Source: Halomonas borealis (GTDB lineage: Bacteria > Pseudomonadota > Gammaproteobacteria > Pseudomonadales > Halomonadaceae). From it: a DNA stretch of 64,000 bases. The stretch covers positions 62,001-126,000 of the forward strand of contig NZ_SDMO01000006.1 of NCBI RefSeq assembly GCF_004798905.1. Reading direction: 5' to 3'. Of the stretch, positions 1 to 8,199 are shown in pieces. The notes beneath the pieces were generated by a model. It saw only the letters and a list, made by a program, of their open reading frames with translations. It was not told where the DNA came from and did no database searches. The position numbers were made by a program, and so were the translations under genes. Position 1 is the stretch's first letter. Each line of letters starts with the position of its first letter.

Positions 1-20
1 ACTGTCCATACATACAGTTA
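1..20 (+). promoter_or_regulatory. LexA (SOS) box
   Basis: The first 20 bases contain CTG, ten bases, then CAG, in the form ACTGT-CCATACAT-ACAGT, close to the enterobacterial SOS consensus. It lies 15 bases upstream of the ATG at 36, so LexA bound here would block the promoter of that gene. Confidence 0.82.
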
Positions 21-35
21 TTGAGAGGCGCGACC

Positions 36-257
36 ATGGCTCAGGCATCCGACCATGACGAACTGGCCCAACGTATCCAGATCGAGATCCAAGCAGCGAA
101 TCGACGCCAGTCGCGACAGGTGCACCTGCGCCCACAGGAAGGCGATGACCTCGACGCCTGGGAGCAGATCATCGGCGAGATCGACGAGAATGAGAACGTC
201 GACATCACGAGAACCCCGGAGGGCTGGCTTGTCAGCTGGGTGCCCGCGGAGGTCTGA
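36..257 (+). CDS. Small SOS-controlled prophage protein (DUF1654-like)
   Basis: A 73-residue acidic soluble protein. The ATG at 36 is preferred because GAGAGG lies seven bases upstream; a TTG at 21 is in frame but has no ribosome site. The pattern of a charged helix, then HLRP, an acidic stretch with AWEQI..EI, and a C-terminal WLVSW strand resembles the DUF1654 family of Pseudomonas phages, whose function I do not know. It is the only plus-strand gene at this end of the prophage, convergent to the tail operon, and sits directly behind a LexA box, so it should be made after DNA damage. A role as inducer or antirepressor is inference. Confidence 0.7.
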   Translation: MAQASDHDELAQRIQIEIQAANRRQSRQVHLRPQEGDDLDAWEQIIGEIDENENVDITRTPEGWLVSWVPAEV

Positions 258-374
258 CGATCTGGATAGGTATCGTTGTCGGGGCAGGTCCATGCGCAAG
301 ACAGCACCTTCGAAACCAGTGCCGTGATTCCTTGGGCCGAGCTGTCCCAATCATGGTCCGTATATCTGGCAGTT

Positions 375-1970
375 TCACTTTTCACGATATGCAACGAATA
401 CATACTGTGACTCAAAATCGCCGGGTATTGCAATATCAGAAAAGGCAATCGGCTCCATGACTCTCGCACCACCAATGGCACCGTTAGGAAGGTCCGATAA
501 CGAAATGGTCATCTCCCCAGCAAGATTGAACTCTGATGCCTCATAACTGAAAATGAACTGGGCCTCCCCTTCCCTCGTATCATAATACCCATACCACACA
601 GAATAGGCATACTCCGTTCTGACGTTAAGCTTCTTAAAAAAACCTGCCGGCTGCTTATTAAGAACATAATTATCCACCGCCCCCACCCCGTCAGGGAGAA
701 TCCTAATATTGTGGTTAATAATTGGCGAAGATGTATCGATTGGGCCCGCATAACCGACAAGATGATTCATTTCATTATAAATCCCCGAATAATTCGGAAA
801 TGCGTCTTGCAGACCTTCGTCCGGGGCAGGAAACTCTAAGCTCGAAGCAGAAAATGGCAACTCGACCGCTTCCATCAACTCTTCCGTTCGATCCAGAGGA
901 TAAAAAGTAGTAGTTAGCAAATATTGCTCAAACCTCCCTTTGAAAGCAAGGGCAGGCGGAGTCCCGAACCCAGGTGCTGCAGAAATAGCGTGGGTGGCGT
1001 AATTCTCACCGGGGGGTGGAGGATAATCCCCCGACACCGCTCCCCCGCCTACTACTACCCCCCCCAACAGGAAGGTTGCAATATTGAAGGGCACCAATAC
1101 GATCTTCTGGCACGTCCGTGGGGCCTGTTCAAAGCCCACCACCACCGGCCGGTCCGCGTTGCCAGAAAACGCCACCAGCACTCGATCACCGTCCGCAAAG
1201 GCGTCGCCGTTGCAGTCCATGTACATGATGGGAACGCCGCTGTAACTCGACTGTGAGTTGACGCCGAGCCCCTGTTGGCTACTGGCCGACATGTCGAGGG
1301 ATATGTCGCACAGGTCGTTGTTGACGTTGCTGACTGTTGCAATGCGAAACGTCGGGCGCCACTTCTGCCAGCCAGGCAGCATGGCTAGGTTGTAAAAAAC
1401 GCTGGCCGGTGTGCCGGACAGTGCTGGCTGGATGACCCCGTCCGTAGTGGCAGACCACTGATTCCCCCCCTCGAATCCCGGGCTGATAACCACCTGGCCA
1501 ACCTCACCCGGCACTTCCGCGGTCGCCACCTCGCCAGCAAGATCTTCAGTGTAATCCGCACACCAGGCATCAATCTGCCTCAGCGGCGGCAATGCATTGA
1601 TGTGGTCGATGCGCGACTGAGCCGCAAGGCAATCCGCCCTCTTCTGCTGAAGGAGGATTCGCGCCCGGTCCCGCTCGGAAGCGGCTTCCATTACTGCAAC
1701 GGCATAGGCTGCCAAGTCAATGTCGCTATCGCCGCCCTCGGCGCGATCCTGTTGGTGCTGTGCGATAGCCTGATCCTGTTCATCAGCTGCATCTTCTACG
1801 GCCTGCTGCAGAGCCGGCAATTGCTGCTCAATATCGGCAATATCCTGCCCGAGTCGCGCTACTCGCTGGATGGCAAGCGCTCGCGTTGACTCGGCGCGGG
1901 ATCGATCCTCGACGATCTCCAACGTGTATCGCCCCTCGCCATGGGCAGTGAGAATGCGCCCCTTACCCAC
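375..1970 (-). CDS. Tail tip/spike protein with OB-like domain
   Basis: Last gene of the late operon, 531 residues from a GTG start at 1970 that overlaps the stop of the hub gene by eight bases behind GGAGG. Residues about 22 to 125 are a heptad-rich coiled coil. Residues about 205 to 285 resemble the OB domain of phage spike and VgrG proteins, with GDRVLVAF and RPVVVGF. A Gly/Pro-rich linker and a 200-residue C-terminal domain of unknown fold follow. Location after the hub supports a needle or receptor-binding role. Base composition over roughly 375-950 is visibly more AT-rich than its neighbours, suggesting that the C-terminal part was swapped in. Confidence 0.6.
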   Translation of the reverse strand: MGKGRILTAHGEGRYTLEIVEDRSRAESTRALAIQRVARLGQDIADIEQQLPALQQAVEDAADEQDQAIAQHQQDRAEGGDSDIDLAAYAVAVMEAASERDRARILLQQKRADCLAAQSRIDHINALPPLRQIDAWCADYTEDLAGEVATAEVPGEVGQVVISPGFEGGNQWSATTDGVIQPALSGTPASVFYNLAMLPGWQKWRPTFRIATVSNVNNDLCDISLDMSASSQQGLGVNSQSSYSGVPIMYMDCNGDAFADGDRVLVAFSGNADRPVVVGFEQAPRTCQKIVLVPFNIATFLLGGVVVGGGAVSGDYPPPPGENYATHAISAAPGFGTPPALAFKGRFEQYLLTTTFYPLDRTEELMEAVELPFSASSLEFPAPDEGLQDAFPNYSGIYNEMNHLVGYAGPIDTSSPIINHNIRILPDGVGAVDNYVLNKQPAGFFKKLNVRTEYAYSVWYGYYDTREGEAQFIFSYEASEFNLAGEMTISLSDLPNGAIGGARVMEPIAFSDIAIPGDFESQYVFVAYREK

Positions 1971-2679
1971 GTTCGACCACCTCCATCCATTCGTTGCGCG
2001 CATTGATGAAATACTGGATCTCGCCGACGATGAAAGTGGCGCCGTCGTTGTCCGTGGCCACATGCCCAGGGCGTAGCAACAGGTCGGTACTGCACCTCAC
2101 CCTCCGCCGCCCTTGAGTAACGCTGCGGTAAGAAACTCCCTCGAGAGTTCGGGCCAGGCTTCCAGCTCCCGCCAGCTTCCCATATCCCGATACCGTCAAT
2201 GTGTCGCCCGTGCCCCCTAGGTCGTGACGGATCGTCTGAGCCGGGGCAGACGCGATCTCTTCCAGAGCCGTCAGCGTGTCATCGGGGGCGAGATAGCCCA
2301 TCAGCACGCGCAGCGCACCCTCCACGGCAACGTTAGCCACATGGGCTGAGCCGTCGGGGATGACCGCCTGGACGAACGACAGACCCTCCTCGCGTACCGT
2401 CGCCTGAAAGGACGACATGGGAATGCGTATCCCCTCGATCTCGAGCAGATAGACGCTGCGAAGCTCGAACTGGGGGACGATGATCTCGGCCTTGCCCGGC
2501 ACATAAACCCGCTGGACCCTCGTGCCGTTGAGCGAGCGCGTATTGAGCGCCGCGCGGCCCAGCGCGCCAGGGCCAGGGCGCGTCACCCATGTGCCGTCGG
2601 CAGCGCCGCTGCTGTCTGTCTCCGGCGGTGGCGCCCCGTTGAGCGCCAGCGCGTTGAGGGGCTGGGCGTTGAGCGACAT
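1963..2679 (-). CDS. Tail tip hub-like protein
   Basis: A 238-residue protein between the fibre and the spike gene. The N-terminus has short repeats (LNAQPLNALALNG, LNTRSLNG). The middle has alternating strands (IIVPQFELRSVYLLEIEG) and the end carries RPGHVAT, TFIVGEIQYFINARNEWMEV, a pattern common in baseplate and tail hub proteins that bind the tube end. It starts one base after the fibre stop codon and its own stop overlaps the spike GTG, so the three are likely translated together. Family assignment rests on position and general pattern rather than on a diagnostic motif. Confidence 0.5.
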   Translation of the reverse strand: MSLNAQPLNALALNGAPPPETDSSGAADGTWVTRPGPGALGRAALNTRSLNGTRVQRVYVPGKAEIIVPQFELRSVYLLEIEGIRIPMSSFQATVREEGLSFVQAVIPDGSAHVANVAVEGALRVLMGYLAPDDTLTALEEIASAPAQTIRHDLGGTGDTLTVSGYGKLAGAGSLARTLEGVSYRSVTQGRRRVRCSTDLLLRPGHVATDNDGATFIVGEIQYFINARNEWMEVVERG

Positions 2680-2680
2680 A

Positions 2681-4324
2681 TCACAGCTCCATCACATAGC
2701 CACGCACCACCACCTTGGCCTGGTAGGCCGTACCGCTCCCGGCTGTGACCACCTCGGCGCGCACTGTTGTCACACCGTCAGAGATCAGCGGGGCGTGCGT
2801 CTCGCGGCTGCCCACTGCAGTCTTCCCCACGACGGTGGCAGCCAGAAGGTCCGCCGGCGTACCAGAATCGGTGCCGACTTGGATCTCGGGCGAGCCTCCT
2901 GCGGCATCACTGCCGGCGATCACGACGTCGACCGAGTCGATGAATAGCATCGCGCCGCTTGGGAGGTCGACGACTGCCGTGTCGCTCACAGTCGTGAGGT
3001 CAATGGGCGCCGATGCGATAACCACTTGTGAAGCCGATTGGCGCGTGGAATTTGCTGCCGAAAGATCGAGGCCATCCGGGTTGCTGGGGGATGTTTCAAC
3101 GCTGGCCGAAGCGTATTCAGACGGCACATAACTCAGGGCGTTGATTTGCAAACCGCCCTCAACATTAGCCTCGGCCATAACCCCCAGGGCAACCCCCTCT
3201 TTGGCCGAAGTAGCAGCGCCGTACCCAAGAGAGGTTCCGTAGTCAGCATATGCATGGCCATCAACACCTACAGCGGTACCGCCATAGTTGTCGGTGGAGG
3301 ACCACCCACCAATCGCAATTCCTCCGAACACCAGCTGCACGCCTGCATCGGATCCCACACAAACGGAGTGATTTCCCCAGGCACCCGAGTTGGCCCCTAC
3401 ACAAACAGCATTCGGGGCAGAGTGCGCAGGGGGGTCGTAACTGCCGGCCTGAGACTGGTAGCCGATCGCAATGCAGTTGGTCTCGGTGGCCGCCACCGTA
3501 TTACCAACCGCCACAGCATTGTCTGCGATGGCTTTTGCCATCGAGCCGGTCGCAGTCGCCCCCTCTGCCAACGATTCAGCCTTGTTACCAAGTGCGACCG
3601 AGGATTTCGCCCCTCCGACAGCTTCTGCGCCAATGGCTACGCTCCTCAAAAACTTGGCTTCCGCGTAGTACCCCATCGAAACGGTATTTGAATCGTGTGA
3701 GCTAGTGCCGTACCCAACTGCAACAGAATAGGAGTTGAACCCGTCTACATTGTTGCTACCCCCTGCATATGCACCAGACCCGATGATAACCAACCCGTCG
3801 AAGTCGTATTCCTTGAATTCCTCAGAGGTAGAGGTGGATGAGTCGATATAAGCATTGTACCCAATGACAACACCGGCAGATCCGCTTCCCTCTGCCTCTC
3901 GCCCCACCGCCACAGTATTGCTCCACTCGGGATCAAAAGTGCTGGCGCCGTCCCCAATCGCAACGGCTTTGGCGTTCGACAAGACATATGGATCCAGATC
4001 CCCTGGCACCAAGAACCCTTCAGAAAGCACCCCCGCCGTCAGCCGATGGCTCACCCCATCGCCCGCCGCCCACGCCTGGGCGGTTGTGCCTTCCTGAGCC
4101 CGCGCCACGGTCAGCGTATCCCCGCTCACACCGGTGACATGAACGACTTCGCGGTCGGTCTCGTTGCCGTTGTTGTCGGTGCGGAACAGCGTCAGCACAT
4201 AGACGAGATCGACGGCGGCATCGCCTATCTGGCTGCCGCCGCCATCCAGGGTGATCTCGATGGCAGTATCGCTCGCCGCGCCAGCGAGGATCTGCTCGAA
4301 GTTGTTGATGAAGCCGTATCGCAT
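2681..4324 (-). CDS. Tail fibre with YadA-head-like repeats
   Basis: A 547-residue protein. Residues about 1 to 110 form a phage-type attachment domain (DREVVHVTGVSGDTLTVARAQEGT, broken by short loops). Residues about 118 to 390 hold some fourteen degenerate repeats of 12 to 20 residues built on S/AVAxG followed by a small residue (AVAIGDGA, TVAVGREA, SVAIGAEA, SVALGNKA, CIAIGYQS). This is the left-handed beta-roll repeat of the YadA head in trimeric autotransporter adhesins. The C-terminal 150 residues look like a beta-rich tip. Host-range function is inferred from position between tape measure and hub. There is no signal peptide or YadA anchor, so it is not a bacterial adhesin. Confidence 0.78.
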   Translation of the reverse strand: MRYGFINNFEQILAGAASDTAIEITLDGGGSQIGDAAVDLVYVLTLFRTDNNGNETDREVVHVTGVSGDTLTVARAQEGTTAQAWAAGDGVSHRLTAGVLSEGFLVPGDLDPYVLSNAKAVAIGDGASTFDPEWSNTVAVGREAEGSGSAGVVIGYNAYIDSSTSTSEEFKEYDFDGLVIIGSGAYAGGSNNVDGFNSYSVAVGYGTSSHDSNTVSMGYYAEAKFLRSVAIGAEAVGGAKSSVALGNKAESLAEGATATGSMAKAIADNAVAVGNTVAATETNCIAIGYQSQAGSYDPPAHSAPNAVCVGANSGAWGNHSVCVGSDAGVQLVFGGIAIGGWSSTDNYGGTAVGVDGHAYADYGTSLGYGAATSAKEGVALGVMAEANVEGGLQINALSYVPSEYASASVETSPSNPDGLDLSAANSTRQSASQVVIASAPIDLTTVSDTAVVDLPSGAMLFIDSVDVVIAGSDAAGGSPEIQVGTDSGTPADLLAATVVGKTAVGSRETHAPLISDGVTTVRAEVVTAGSGTAYQAKVVVRGYVMEL

Positions 4325-4343
4325 GGGAGTTTCCTTCGGGCAT

Positions 4344-4367
4344 CAAAAAGCCCGCCGGATGGCGGGC
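4344..4367 (-). terminator. Rho-independent terminator before the tail fibre gene
   Basis: Minus-strand hairpin AGCCCGCC-ATCC-GGCGGGCT followed by TTTT, in the gap between the genes at 4395-4742 and 2681-4324. It would lower fibre expression relative to the tube genes unless antitermination is active. Confidence 0.8.
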
Positions 4368-4394
4368 TGGGTGGCAGTCGACTCGTATGAGGCG

Positions 4395-4742
4395 TCAGGC
4401 GGTGCCGCTGATCAGCACGGTCAGTTCCTGCCGCCGGTCGTTGTAATCGCTGAGCGTGGCGACATAGCAACCGTCGCGCAGCGACACCGTGACCTGGCCA
4501 TGCAGGCGCAAAAGACGGCGGGCGCGCTCGATGACCCCTAATGGCTGGCCCTCGAGCGATAGCGTCACCGTGCGGTCGCCCGGGGCGTGACCGCGGTTTG
4601 TTATCGCCACCCCGCCATCAAGGGTCGCAGTACGCGTCACGCGACGGGAAAGGCTGGCATCTTCCGTTCCCTCGCGCCACGGCACCTGGAGTGCTCCCTG
4701 GGGATCGTAAGTGCGGGCCGCCAGGCCGATCAGATAATTCAT
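4395..4742 (-). CDS. Small tail-region protein, unknown
   Basis: A 115-residue protein starting MNYLIGLAARTYDP, with AAGGGG eight bases upstream. It is predicted to be mostly beta strand, with TVTLSLEGQPLGVIERARRLLRLHG in the middle (split by turns) and a C-terminal ELTVLISGT. I see no membrane segment or metal motif. Its place between a secreted protein gene and the tail fibre fits a minor tail or fibre-attachment protein, but no family is recognised. Confidence 0.6.
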   Translation of the reverse strand: MNYLIGLAARTYDPQGALQVPWREGTEDASLSRRVTRTATLDGGVAITNRGHAPGDRTVTLSLEGQPLGVIERARRLLRLHGQVTVSLRDGCYVATLSDYNDRRQELTVLISGTA

Positions 4743-4762
4743 AGGGTGCCCCTTTCAGGCGC

Positions 4763-5290
4763 TCAGTATATGAAGTCGGCAGGATTGCGCATCGCATCGG
4801 CCTGCTGATCCAGGCACATCTTCAGCAACGCATAGGAGCCGCCCACGCCCGTGCGGGCCAGATCCAAACAGCTCGAGCGAACAGGGACGGGGAAGCCGCT
4901 ATACGTTCGCTTCAGCTGATCAAATGCCGCCTGCTGCTGATCCATGCACATATTGAAGAGCTTGGGGCTATACCCTGTCGCTACCGCGGCCAGGCCCCGG
5001 CAGCCATCCTCAACATTCAACCGTGGTATCGCAGCAGGCGGAGGCGAGCGGTCATTCGAGGCAACAGCAGTCGGCGGGGGTTCATCAGGAAGGGGGCGGC
5101 TACCCTCGGTGGGCTCCAGGTTATAGGCCTTCACGAACGAACCTTCAGGGCAGCCCGATCTCTGCCACACCTCATGGCCATCAACGCGACAGTGATAAAT
5201 CACCCCCGGATCATCGGTAATCTCGGGCGTGCTATAGGCGACACCCACCATAGGCAGCAACGCGAATAGCACAGGAGCAACTCTCCTCAT
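4763..5290 (-). CDS. Secreted Cys-repeat protein, possible prophage moron
   Basis: A 175-residue protein with a clear signal peptide (MRRV then a hydrophobic run to about residue 19). Residues 31 to 50 (YHCRVDGHEVW...GC) resemble the DUF4124 type of periplasmic domain. A Pro-rich linker precedes two similar blocks, each with two cysteines 18 residues apart (C97/C115 and C141/C159) and each ending MCxDQQ. The four cysteines could form two disulfides. Start chosen behind a GGGAGGGG site. It is unusual to find an exported small protein between tape measure and tail tip genes; lysogenic conversion or a role in cell-surface contact are both possible. Confidence 0.7.
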   Translation of the reverse strand: MRRVAPVLFALLPMVGVAYSTPEITDDPGVIYHCRVDGHEVWQRSGCPEGSFVKAYNLEPTEGSRPLPDEPPPTAVASNDRSPPPAAIPRLNVEDGCRGLAAVATGYSPKLFNMCMDQQQAAFDQLKRTYSGFPVPVRSSCLDLARTGVGGSYALLKMCLDQQADAMRNPADFIY

Positions 5291-5344
5291 CCCCCCTCCC
5301 TTCCCTCTGGATTCGTCCCTGAACAGCAGATTAGCTCATCCTTT

Positions 5345-8140
5345 TTACAGACCCACGAGGAATTCAGCACCCTCGGCGTTGGCCCTAAGCTGCACTTTCT
5401 CCAACACTTCCCACATGATCATCTCGAGCGCCGGCTCAAGCCCAGAGGAATCGATCTTGATCAATCCATCGCCACTGCGTAGCGCCTCAGTCTTGGCTTT
5501 CAGGTTGGCAGTAGTCGCGTCCAGGTACTTGGACTGAGATTCGATCAGCTTGTCACGACGCTGGGACTCCTTCTCGGCCAGCTCATAGAGCTCACGGAAG
5601 CCACTGGATGTCGCCGAGTCGAACTGCCCCAGAATCCCGAACATCTCCGTCAACGACTCCCCGGTAGACTGAACGGCCACCCCGATGCTCTCGAATACCG
5701 CTTCCACCTTGCGCGCGCCGGCTTCTGCCTCGGCCACCTTGATGCTGGCCGTGAACTCCATGTTCTTGATGCGCTCGTTGCTGGCCAGCTCTTCCAGCGC
5801 CAGCTCCTGATCGAGCACCGCATCGCGCGCCTTGAGGATCGCCTCCTCACTGGTCAGCGCGGCGTCGGCCACCTTCTGCTGCGCTCGCTCCCCTGCATCG
5901 GCGCCACTCTTCATAGCGTCGTAGTACTCAGTCAGCTCATCGAACTGTGCCTGGGTAATCAGGCCTTTCTCGAAAGCTGCCCTCACCCGGCCATAAGCGT
6001 CCTCCAGCTCGCCCAGGTTGGAGACGTTCTCGTAAACGCCATCGCCCACTGCCTTCCAGGCATCCTCTACCGGGCCAATGGCCTCGAGCATATCCTGAAG
6101 ACTCTCAGTGGTGGCCTCCTGCTCTTGACGAAACGACTCGCTGGAACGATAGGCCTGATCGACCACACTATCCCAGTCGGTGTACTGGGCAGCCGCCGAA
6201 GCCAGTGCGCGCTCCTGCCGCTCGGTGGCCGTCGATGTCTCGCCCAGTCCGCGAACCCACTCGGCTAACGCGGCCTGGCTGGCTGCCATTGCATCCTGCA
6301 AGGTCTCCTGGGCCTCACCGGCATCGACGTAGTCACCAATGGCATAGTCCCAGACCTTGCGGCCATCCTCTACGGCATGGGCCAGGTCGGCGTGGGCCTG
6401 GCGGCTCGAACTAATCGCCCGATTGGTCTCGAGCATCTGCTCGCCGGCCTTGAATACCGCAGTGCCCACAGCGCCCGCCGCCGCGACCAACCCCAGCGGT
6501 CCGGTCAGCGCGCCGACCATGCCCTTCAAGATTGGCGACGCCTTGGCTACCACGCCGCCGGAACCGGCCAACCCCCGCACTGCACCACTAGCGGCCAGCG
6601 AGGCGGTGGCTAGGGTATTAATCGCGATCGACAGGCCGCCGATGGTGCCGGCCACCTCGAAAACCGCCGGATCCAGCTCGAGGAACCACCCGGTGAGATC
6701 GGCTAGTTGCTCGAGGAACGGGCCGATACCCTCGATAGCACCGCCCACGTACTCGGAAAGCGCGCGAAAGCCCATCCCCAGGGTCTCGATCACCGATACC
6801 AGTCCATCGGTACTGGTCAGATCGGCACCATCGAAGAGGTTGCTCACCGCCTGTTCGATGGTCTCGATGCCTTCGAAGAAATCCGAGAAGTCGGCGGATT
6901 CCAGCGCTTCGGGCAGGTTCTGAGCCACGTCGCTCAACGTCTGCTCCATACCCTGGAACATGCTCTCGAGCTGATCGACGAACGCCTCGAGCTGACCGCC
7001 CTCCACCGACACCCCGATGGCGTTGAAGATGGCGGCGATGGCTTCCTGAATCCCTCCGAACTCATCGAGTATCGGCGTACCCACGCCCACAAACGCCGCT
7101 TCGAGAGCATTACGAATGCCTTGGCTGCCGTTCTCCACGGTGCCGCGCATCTTCTCGAATGCGTCTTCCGTGGCCCCGGCACTCTCGCCCATGGCGCCGA
7201 TGGTCTCGGCGAACTTCTCGGCACCCAGGCCGGTCAACGTCAGCGAGCCATTCAAGGCCTCGACGTCACCGAACAGCAGCGACATCTGCTCGGTGCTTCC
7301 ACCGGTGGCATCGCCCACATCGCGCATGAACTCGGCGAACCCCTTGGATTCCAACGCTGAGGCGTTGAACTCCAGACCCAACTCGTTCGCTAGGTCTCGG
7401 GCCTGGGACGTAGGCTTGAGGATATTGGAAATCGCCCCGCGTACCTGGGTGACCGCCTCAGCGGTGCCGGAACCGGTAGCGGTCAGCGTGGACACCGCGG
7501 CCAACAGCTCATCGAAACTGACGCCGGCCGTCGCCGCCAGACCAGTGACGGCCGCCAGCGAGTTACCCAGTTCGGGCAGCGTGGTCTGGCCGCTGCGCAC
7601 GGTCTGAAATAGCAGGTCGGAGAAGCGCTCGGCATCCTCCATGCCCACACCATAGGCATTGAGAGACGACACCAGCACCGTCAGCGACTGGCCAAGATCA
7701 GCCTGGCCGGCGACGGCCAGTTTCTCCGCTTGACGCACCGCCTCGAGGGAGTCGGTGTACTCGACACCCGCTGAAATGGCGCTATACACCGACTGGTTGA
7801 TCTGACCGAGCGACTGCGTGGAATCGCGACCGTAAGCCTGAATCTCCGCACGGAAGTCGCCCAGCGCCTCCACGGGTTGGTCGATGAGCGTGGCAATCTC
7901 GCGGAACTGGGCGTCGAAGTCACCCGCCAATTTCACCGCGAACGCCGTGGCCGTTGCACCACCGGCGATCAGTGCCGCCTCAAACTTGAACGCCGCCGAT
8001 GTGGCGGCGGCCAGGGGCTGGGTAGCTCCCTCTACACTGCCGGCCAGGCTGTCAATCTTGCGGGTCGCCGAGTCCACGCCGGACCCCATGCGATCGACAC
8101 CCTCGAAAATGATGGCGACGGTCTTATCGAGATCGGCCAC
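5345..8140 (-). CDS. Tail tape measure protein (TP901 type)
   Basis: A 931-residue protein that sets tail length and is ejected with DNA. The N-terminal 350 residues match the TP901 core pattern: DAQFREIATLID, ISAGVEYTDSLEAVRQAEKLAVAG, TVLVSSLNAYG, LPELGNSLAAVTGLAATAGVS. A hydrophobic stretch lies near residues 500 to 570 (TIGGLSIAINTLATASLAASGAV and the following Gly/Ala-rich helix). The rest is helical and coiled coil. A GTG at 8146 is too close to the GGAGG site, so the GTG at 8140 is preferred. It directly follows the G/GT chaperone genes, as in lambda. Confidence 0.92.
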   Translation of the reverse strand: MADLDKTVAIIFEGVDRMGSGVDSATRKIDSLAGSVEGATQPLAAATSAAFKFEAALIAGGATATAFAVKLAGDFDAQFREIATLIDQPVEALGDFRAEIQAYGRDSTQSLGQINQSVYSAISAGVEYTDSLEAVRQAEKLAVAGQADLGQSLTVLVSSLNAYGVGMEDAERFSDLLFQTVRSGQTTLPELGNSLAAVTGLAATAGVSFDELLAAVSTLTATGSGTAEAVTQVRGAISNILKPTSQARDLANELGLEFNASALESKGFAEFMRDVGDATGGSTEQMSLLFGDVEALNGSLTLTGLGAEKFAETIGAMGESAGATEDAFEKMRGTVENGSQGIRNALEAAFVGVGTPILDEFGGIQEAIAAIFNAIGVSVEGGQLEAFVDQLESMFQGMEQTLSDVAQNLPEALESADFSDFFEGIETIEQAVSNLFDGADLTSTDGLVSVIETLGMGFRALSEYVGGAIEGIGPFLEQLADLTGWFLELDPAVFEVAGTIGGLSIAINTLATASLAASGAVRGLAGSGGVVAKASPILKGMVGALTGPLGLVAAAGAVGTAVFKAGEQMLETNRAISSSRQAHADLAHAVEDGRKVWDYAIGDYVDAGEAQETLQDAMAASQAALAEWVRGLGETSTATERQERALASAAAQYTDWDSVVDQAYRSSESFRQEQEATTESLQDMLEAIGPVEDAWKAVGDGVYENVSNLGELEDAYGRVRAAFEKGLITQAQFDELTEYYDAMKSGADAGERAQQKVADAALTSEEAILKARDAVLDQELALEELASNERIKNMEFTASIKVAEAEAGARKVEAVFESIGVAVQSTGESLTEMFGILGQFDSATSSGFRELYELAEKESQRRDKLIESQSKYLDATTANLKAKTEALRSGDGLIKIDSSGLEPALEMIMWEVLEKVQLRANAEGAEFLVGL

Positions 8141-8199
8141 GGCCACCTCCGGTCATCGGATACAGGAAAGCTCGACGCCTGACGACGAGCGAGGATGGA

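Noticed and set aside
258..374. Search for an att copy of the tRNA-Leu 3' end at the left edge
   Set aside because: No match to the tRNA 3' sequence is visible in the first few hundred bases; the prophage must extend beyond the window.
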